A stretch of 11,054 nucleotides of DNA from an uncultured Coleofasciculus sp. (lineage in GTDB: Bacteria > Cyanobacteriota > Cyanobacteriia > Cyanobacteriales > Coleofasciculaceae). Both the position numbers and the translations under genes were made by a program. The notes under the pieces were generated by a model. The model was given only the letters and a program-made list of their open reading frames with translations. It ran no database searches and was not told the DNA's origin. The stretch spans positions 1 to 11,054 of the forward strand of contig CADCTM010000428.1 of the NCBI GenBank assembly GCA_902805485.1. The letters run 5' to 3'. Shown in pieces: positions 6,296-11,054 of the stretch (the stretch's first letter is position 1; each line of letters starts with the position of its first letter).

Positions 6296-6721
6296 ATGAC
6301 TCCTACTTTATTCGGTCGCTGGCAAACTCGGTTATTTTTATTAGCAACTGTCGGTGTTTTTATTACCCTACCTTTTTATTTAGGCATTGTTACACCCAAT
6401 TTTGGGACTGGATATTTTTTGATTTTGGGATATGTTGCACTGTTTGGTTGTGGTTGGGATATTCTTTATAACTATCTGCAAAAATTTCGCTGGGATCGAG
6501 ATTGGCCGGGTGCTTTGCAATTGCTGACTGGGATTTGGGAAGCGCTATTTTTGGCTGTTTGTCTCAAGTTTGTTGGTTTACCTAGGGTGTCGAAAGAGTT
6601 ACCCCTATTTGGCTTTATCTTGCACTACAGTTTAGTTTGGATAAGTGTTTATCTTGCTGGACATTCAATGATGCGGATTTTGTTTCCTCTGTGGCGTTTT
6701 CGGGGTGGGCAAATATTTTAA
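6296..6721 (+). CDS. Four-helix membrane protein of unknown function
   Basis: A 141-residue, strongly hydrophobic protein with about four predicted membrane helices (residues near 12-31, 39-59, 72-94 and 103-122). A charged cytoplasmic-type loop, QKFRWDRDWPG (62-72), lies between helices 2 and 3, and a basic, aromatic C-terminus (RILFPLWRFRGGQIF) follows helix 4. It starts at ATG 6296, 21 bases after the flavoprotein stop. I find no good Shine-Dalgarno, so it may depend on coupled translation from the gene before it. It is the last gene of the cluster and converges on the sensor kinase, with only 33 bases between the two stop codons. I do not recognise a family. Its position suggests it is the membrane anchor or redox partner for the FHA-flavoprotein, but nothing in the sequence proves that. 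Confidence 0.8.
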   Translation: MTPTLFGRWQTRLFLLATVGVFITLPFYLGIVTPNFGTGYFLILGYVALFGCGWDILYNYLQKFRWDRDWPGALQLLTGIWEALFLAVCLKFVGLPRVSKELPLFGFILHYSLVWISVYLAGHSMMRILFPLWRFRGGQIF

Positions 6722-6754
6722 GAAGCATCCCGAAGGTTTATCGCCAAATTTCAC

Positions 6755-9700
6755 TTAAACTATGTTCAATTGCCGACGTTGTGCAAGTATTGCCTGCTTT
6801 ACGGTTTGATACTCGGTTTCAATTTGCGTCACAATTGCCGCGATTACTTCCCTAATTTCAGTTTCTTCGTTAGTATCAATCTTGAGACTAATTTCTTCCA
6901 ACTCATGGCAAAGTTGAGCCAAATTCATCGCCCCTAATGTGGCACTCGTTGACTTGAGGCTGTGGGCGGCTCGATGCAAAGCTGTCATCTCCCCAGGGAC
7001 AGATGCACCCAGACGCATTGCTTGCAACAGTTGGGCGGCATCTTCCAGATAGCCATCAATCACCTTCACCAAGACTTCATCTTTATTCACCATGTCCCGT
7101 AACGTTTGAAAAGCCGTTGCGTCAAGCACATCGCTTAGGGGAGATTCTGCCTCTGGGATCTGACACTTGTTCAACGCATGAGCTAGTTCCTCAACTCGGA
7201 TCGGCTTACTGATATAGTCATCCATGCCTGCATCCAGGCACATTTGGCGATCGCCTTGCATCGCATTCGCCGTCATCGCAATAATCCGAGGACGTTCAAC
7301 CCTTGACCACTCCTGACAGATATGATGTGTGGCACTAATACCGTCCATTTCCGGCATCTGCACATCCATCAACACCACATCATAAGACTGACGGCGCAGT
7401 GCTTCTAACACTTCCAGACCATTTCCTGCCACATCCGCCCGATATCCAAACCGTTGCAACAAGTGTAATCCCACCTGCTGGTTCACCACATTATCCTCAG
7501 CGAGCAAAATCCGCAACGGTAAGCGTTGAGCTAAATTCGGGTCAATTTCCTCTAAAATCGAAGGACGATGCCGGACTTTAATCTGTCCAACCAGAACCTG
7601 ATTCAAAACATCATAAAGCTGCGACTGTTTAATCGGTTTATTCAAAAAGGCAGCAAAATTAACCTGAAGCATTTGCTCGCTATGTTCTGGGTTGCTGATC
7701 GAAGTGAGCATGACCAACGGTAAATCTTTACCCTGATCCAAGCGGCGGATTTCTTTAGCCAGAGCCAGTCCATCCATCTGAGGCATTGCCATATCAAGAA
7801 TTGCCAGGTCAAACTGCTCTCCCTGACGCAGCAACTCCAAAACCTCCGAGCCAGACTGAGCGCTTTGAGTCAGCATACCCCAAGACTGCCCCTGTAAACT
7901 CAAAATTTGGCGATTAGTGGCATTATCATCCACAATCAGCAGGCGTTTACCCGCTAGCTGCGGTTGCTTGACATCCAAATCAGTCGGGGAGGCGCTGTAA
8001 ACAGCATGGGCAATTACAGTAAAGTAAAAAGTCGAGCCGAGACCCACTTCACTTTCAACCCAAATTTTGCCTCCCATCATTTCGCACAACCGCTGAGAAA
8101 TCACCAAACCCAGACCTGTGCCGCCATAATGACGAGTAGTAGAGGAATCCACCTGACTGAAGGCTTTAAATAAACGGTCTAAGCGGTCAGCAGGAATCCC
8201 AATTCCGGTATCCTTAACTGCAAATTGAATTTCATAACAGGGGTGCAAGGTGGGAAGCGGCGCGGGTGCAAGCAACGACCCCAGAGAAGAATCCGCACCA
8301 CTTCCCCACACATTACCCCCAATTCCCTTTGCCGTCACTGAAACCGTGACTTCTCCCGTGGCGGTGAACTTCACGGCATTACTGAGGAGATTAACCAAAA
8401 TCTGGCGCAGGCGAGTCACGTCTCCGGCAATGATCCGTGGCGTTTGCGGGTCAATCAGGTAAGCTAACTCCAACCCTTTCTCTGCCGCTTTTGGCGTCAG
8501 CAAATCGAGGGATTCCTCAATGCAGGTGCGTAACCCAAACGGTTGTTCCTCAAGTTCTAGCTTGCCGGACTCGATTTTGGAGAAGTCGAGAATGTCGTTA
8601 ATGATCGTCAGCAATGCCTCGCCACTATGGCGAATAGTTTCGACGAAGTTGACTTGTTGAGGCTGCAACTGGGTATCGAGTAACAGTCCCGTCATCCCAA
8701 TTACAGCATTCATCGGGGTGCGAATTTCATGGCTCATTGTTGCCAGAAATTCACTCTTGGCACTATTGGCAGCTTCTGCCGCTTGTTTGGCTTTTTCTAG
8801 GGCCATATTTTGCTCGGCAAGTTGCTTGCCTTGGCGCTTTTCTTGCTCCAAAAGATGCCCTTGAGCGATCGCAATTCCTACTTGAGCGGCGACTGCCTCT
8901 AATAGTTCGGTTTCTTCGGTCGTCCAAGCGCGTAACGAGTCACACTGATGTAAACCAATCACACCATTAGGTTCGCCCTGATACGAGGTGCGAACGACCA
9001 GCATTGATTTGATCCCAATTTTCTGGCAAGTTGCGACCATCGATTGTAGTAAGGGTTCTGTTGAAACGTTAGGCGAAACAATGGCTGACTCTTGAGCGAG
9101 TGCTCGTTCAGCATGAGGATTGCCTGTAACAGGAACCAACAATTCCATGATTGATTCATAGCCTGGTTCTAAATATTCAGCCACTAAAGGAATTTCTCGT
9201 TTCGGTGTGGCGATGTAGGTGTGTATCACACAGCGGTTAACTTGAAACGCTCGACCGATTTGAGTTGCGGTTGTCTGAAAAATTTGCTTGGTGTCGAGAC
9301 TTTGACGAATTTCTTGGGTAATTTGTTTGAGCAAGATTGCCCGATTAACTTGTTGTTGTAGGGCAGCGCGACTGATTTGCAATCCTTCCTCTGCCCGCTT
9401 GCGTTCTGCCAGTTGAGCCGACAACTGCTGATACAATTCTGATTGCTGAACTGCGATCGCTACCTGAGTTGCCAACTGCTGCAACAATTCTGCTTCTATT
9501 GATTGCCAAAGACGTGGTTCGCGACAGTGATGAGCAATCAATAGTCCCCACAGTTTTTCTCCTTGCAAAATCGGCACGGTTAAGCTTGCTACAACCTGCA
9601 ATTTCGCCAGAAAATCTAAATAACAAGGCACCAAACCAGCGGTGTAGATATTCTCGACAATGTTAACGCGACCTTGCCGATAAAGTTCTGTGTAGGTTTT

Positions 9701-11054
9701 TCCAAAACAAGGATCATGGATCGTGCTTCCCGAAACCGTTGCCCAGTCTGCGATAACGGACTCCACCGCTACAACACCACTCCAGTCTGGATTAAAACGG
9801 TAAATTAATACTCGGTCAGTCTGGAGAAACTGCCGTACTTCGGTGACAGTCGTATTCAGAATTTCTTCTAATTCCAAAGACTGACGAATCCGTAAAGCGA
9901 TCGCTTGAATTAACTTCTCTCGCTCTCCTTGCTGTCGTAACGTGTATTCTGCACGCTTGCGTTCTGTGATGTCGCGAACAATGCAAACCGCTTCATCCGC
10001 GCCACTTTTAACAATTCGTGCCTCATAACTATGAACTCCATCCGGCTTTTTTAAATCATGTTCATAGGTTTGCAGTTCTCCTGTTTCAACAGCTTTTTGC
10101 AGCCATTCAAGATGACTTTGCCTCCCCGCATCAGGTATCGGTAAATCCTCTAAGTTCATGCCAATTAATTGATCGGCAGGCACAATTAAATCTTCTTGTG
10201 CTGCCTTGAAATCTAAATAAGTCCCATCCACTCGTTGACGGAACATCAAGTCCGGAATTGCATTCAATAGCGCCCGCAAATGCTCTTCACTCTGCTGTAA
10301 AGCTTCCTGAGCATCAATCAACTCGGTAATATCAGTATGAGTTCCCACCATTCGCACAACCTGTCCGTTAGCATCTTTCAGGTGAGTGGCTTGTGAAAGA
10401 ATATAAACAGTTGAGCCGTTTTTATGGTAGAAGCGTTGCGTTGTCATAAAGCGGGACGCTTTACCACAATTGTAATCTTCAATCAGTTTTAGGACAGCGA
10501 CCCGGTCTTCTTCAAAGATAACTTTTTCCCAGGAAATTAATTCGTTAGGAAGTTCATAGTCAAGGTAGCCGATCATCTCCTTCCAACGTGCAGAGTAGTA
10601 GACATCTCCTGTGACTAAATTCCAGTCCCAAAAGCCATCTTTAGATGCACCTGTTACTAATTCAAGGCGCTCTTTTGCGATTTGTAGAGAGGTAATTAAT
10701 TGTGTCTCTATTTCTACTGATGACGTCGTTATTTCCTTACTTTCGATTTCTATTTGGCTTGTTGGTTCCTCAACGGTGGGCTGTAATGTCTCAATGTAGC
10801 GCAGCAGTTGCATTGGATCTAGCGAGCGCAATACATCTTCTTGACTAATCACTCCTAACCATTTGTCTTCCTCAACAACCAGTAAGTGTTGCACCTGCCC
10901 TGAGTGCAGCATCTCCTGATTTGCCTTCCATAAAGACTCATTTGAACTTAAACAAAATAGTGGTGTTCTCATCACCATTTGGGCTTGAGTTTTGGACAAA
11001 TCAAGTCCTACTAAAGACAATTCTACAAGCCAAACAATATCTTGTTTTGTAATA
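6755..11054 (-). CDS. Hybrid sensor histidine kinase (CBS-PAS-PAS-GAF-GAF-HisKA-HATPase-REC-REC-HPt), 5' end beyond window
   Basis: Over 1430 residues are visible and the frame is still open at the right edge, so the N-terminus is missing. Numbering from the TTG at 11020, which I think is internal, the order is: the end of a CBS array (1-75); PAS (about 115-236); PAS (245-355); a cyanobacteriochrome-like GAF (366-525) with DPCF (436-439) and C466; a second GAF (555-722); a short coiled coil (728-755); HisKA with phospho-accepting H764 in FLATMSHEIRTPMN; HATPase with N box LVNLLSNAVKF, DTGIGIP (D937) and GGTGLGL (966-972); receiver 1 (D1031, D1032, phospho-acceptor D1076, T1106, K1128); receiver 2 (E1175, D1176, D1219, T1250, K1272); and HPt with H1353 in AAHSLKS. 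All phosphorelay residues are intact. No transmembrane segment is visible, so this part is probably cytoplasmic. The input could be light, redox or nucleotides. The final response regulator is not in the window. Confidence 0.93.
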   Translation of the reverse strand, partial: ITKQDIVWLVELSLVGLDLSKTQAQMVMRTPLFCLSSNESLWKANQEMLHSGQVQHLLVVEEDKWLGVISQEDVLRSLDPMQLLRYIETLQPTVEEPTSQIEIESKEITTSSVEIETQLITSLQIAKERLELVTGASKDGFWDWNLVTGDVYYSARWKEMIGYLDYELPNELISWEKVIFEEDRVAVLKLIEDYNCGKASRFMTTQRFYHKNGSTVYILSQATHLKDANGQVVRMVGTHTDITELIDAQEALQQSEEHLRALLNAIPDLMFRQRVDGTYLDFKAAQEDLIVPADQLIGMNLEDLPIPDAGRQSHLEWLQKAVETGELQTYEHDLKKPDGVHSYEARIVKSGADEAVCIVRDITERKRAEYTLRQQGEREKLIQAIALRIRQSLELEEILNTTVTEVRQFLQTDRVLIYRFNPDWSGVVAVESVIADWATVSGSTIHDPCFGKTYTELYRQGRVNIVENIYTAGLVPCYLDFLAKLQVVASLTVPILQGEKLWGLLIAHHCREPRLWQSIEAELLQQLATQVAIAVQQSELYQQLSAQLAERKRAEEGLQISRAALQQQVNRAILLKQITQEIRQSLDTKQIFQTTATQIGRAFQVNRCVIHTYIATPKREIPLVAEYLEPGYESIMELLVPVTGNPHAERALAQESAIVSPNVSTEPLLQSMVATCQKIGIKSMLVVRTSYQGEPNGVIGLHQCDSLRAWTTEETELLEAVAAQVGIAIAQGHLLEQEKRQGKQLAEQNMALEKAKQAAEAANSAKSEFLATMSHEIRTPMNAVIGMTGLLLDTQLQPQQVNFVETIRHSGEALLTIINDILDFSKIESGKLELEEQPFGLRTCIEESLDLLTPKAAEKGLELAYLIDPQTPRIIAGDVTRLRQILVNLLSNAVKFTATGEVTVSVTAKGIGGNVWGSGADSSLGSLLAPAPLPTLHPCYEIQFAVKDTGIGIPADRLDRLFKAFSQVDSSTTRHYGGTGLGLVISQRLCEMMGGKIWVESEVGLGSTFYFTVIAHAVYSASPTDLDVKQPQLAGKRLLIVDDNATNRQILSLQGQSWGMLTQSAQSGSEVLELLRQGEQFDLAILDMAMPQMDGLALAKEIRRLDQGKDLPLVMLTSISNPEHSEQMLQVNFAAFLNKPIKQSQLYDVLNQVLVGQIKVRHRPSILEEIDPNLAQRLPLRILLAEDNVVNQQVGLHLLQRFGYRADVAGNGLEVLEALRRQSYDVVLMDVQMPEMDGISATHHICQEWSRVERPRIIAMTANAMQGDRQMCLDAGMDDYISKPIRVEELAHALNKCQIPEAESPLSDVLDATAFQTLRDMVNKDEVLVKVIDGYLEDAAQLLQAMRLGASVPGEMTALHRAAHSLKSTSATLGAMNLAQLCHELEEISLKIDTNEETEIREVIAAIVTQIETEYQTVKQAILAQRRQLNIV
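8241..8272. repeat. Short direct repeat within the kinase ATPase insertion
   Basis: GGGTGCAAG occurs at 8241-8249 and again at 8264-8272. The pair lies in the DNA coding for a glycine/serine/alanine/proline-rich loop of about 30 residues inside the HATPase domain, so the loop may have grown by local duplication. Confidence 0.4.

Larger units (their letters stand above)
884..9904. repeat. HIP1 octamers (GCGATCGC), at least twelve dispersed copies
   Basis: Copies start at 884, 1567, 2517, 2940, 3242, 5258, 5566, 6049, 7247, 8865, 9453 and 9897, all inside coding regions. This palindrome is the highly over-represented repeat of many cyanobacterial genomes and contains a GATC site. It is the main evidence for the taxonomic call and shows that no gene holding these sites is a very recent arrival from a HIP1-poor genome. 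Confidence 0.9.

Noticed and set aside
6716..6759. Shared terminator between the convergent membrane-protein and kinase genes
   Set aside because: Only TTTAAG (6717-6722) and CTTAAA (6754-6759) pair, six weak base pairs around a 31-base loop with no G-C stem, so it is not a credible intrinsic terminator.
9001..9460. Second GAF domain of the kinase as another bilin-binding domain
   Set aside because: It lacks the DXCF motif and a cysteine in the canonical attachment context; its cysteines sit at positions typical of ordinary cyanobacterial kinase GAF domains.
11018..11020. TTG at 11020 as the true start of the sensor kinase
   Set aside because: The frame continues upstream to the window edge, and the residues on both sides of it form a continuous CBS-array sequence.
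1..11054. Mobile element, CRISPR array or defence island
   Set aside because: I saw no transposase or integrase, no terminal inverted repeats, no regularly spaced repeats and no recognisable defence nuclease; endonuclease V is a housekeeping repair enzyme.

Overview
The window looks like chromosomal DNA from a cyanobacterium, probably a filamentous or otherwise large-genome species. At least twelve copies of the HIP1 octamer GCGATCGC are scattered through genes on both strands, where about 0.2 would be expected by chance. The gene content agrees: an MEP-pathway ispD, FHA-domain proteins, and a very long CBS/PAS/GAF hybrid histidine kinase whose first GAF domain resembles cyanobacteriochromes. 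I see no rRNA or tRNA gene, insertion sequence, CRISPR array or phage gene.

Layout. Positions 1-97 (minus) hold the first 32 codons of an unidentified gene that runs off the left edge. Positions 261-1800 (minus) hold a tightly coupled pair, an ADP-heptose-type GT9 glycosyltransferase followed by a GmhB-like HAD phosphatase, whose coding regions overlap by 8 bases. Together they suggest a surface-polysaccharide (LPS core or O-antigen) function. Divergent from them, across a 71-base promoter region, is ispD (1872-2555, plus), then nfi (endonuclease V, 2730-3389, plus). Between ispD and nfi lies a hairpin whose U-tract is on the minus strand. Positions 3390-3721 contain no convincing gene.

Positions 3722-6721 (plus) form a compact three-gene cluster: a small FHA protein with a C-terminal zinc ribbon, an FHA protein fused to an FAD/NAD(P)-binding flavoprotein, and a four-helix membrane protein. 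The spacings are 12 and 21 bases, and the first two genes share one reading frame, separated only by an amber stop and four codons. This is the best candidate here for an undescribed system: phosphothreonine-regulated redox chemistry next to a membrane partner.

Positions 6755-11054 (minus, convergent with the cluster) hold one giant hybrid sensor kinase: CBS - PAS - PAS - GAF (cyanobacteriochrome-like) - GAF - HisKA - HATPase - REC - REC - HPt. It is open to the right edge and lacks its true N-terminus. No dedicated response-regulator gene is visible beside it, so its output is unknown.
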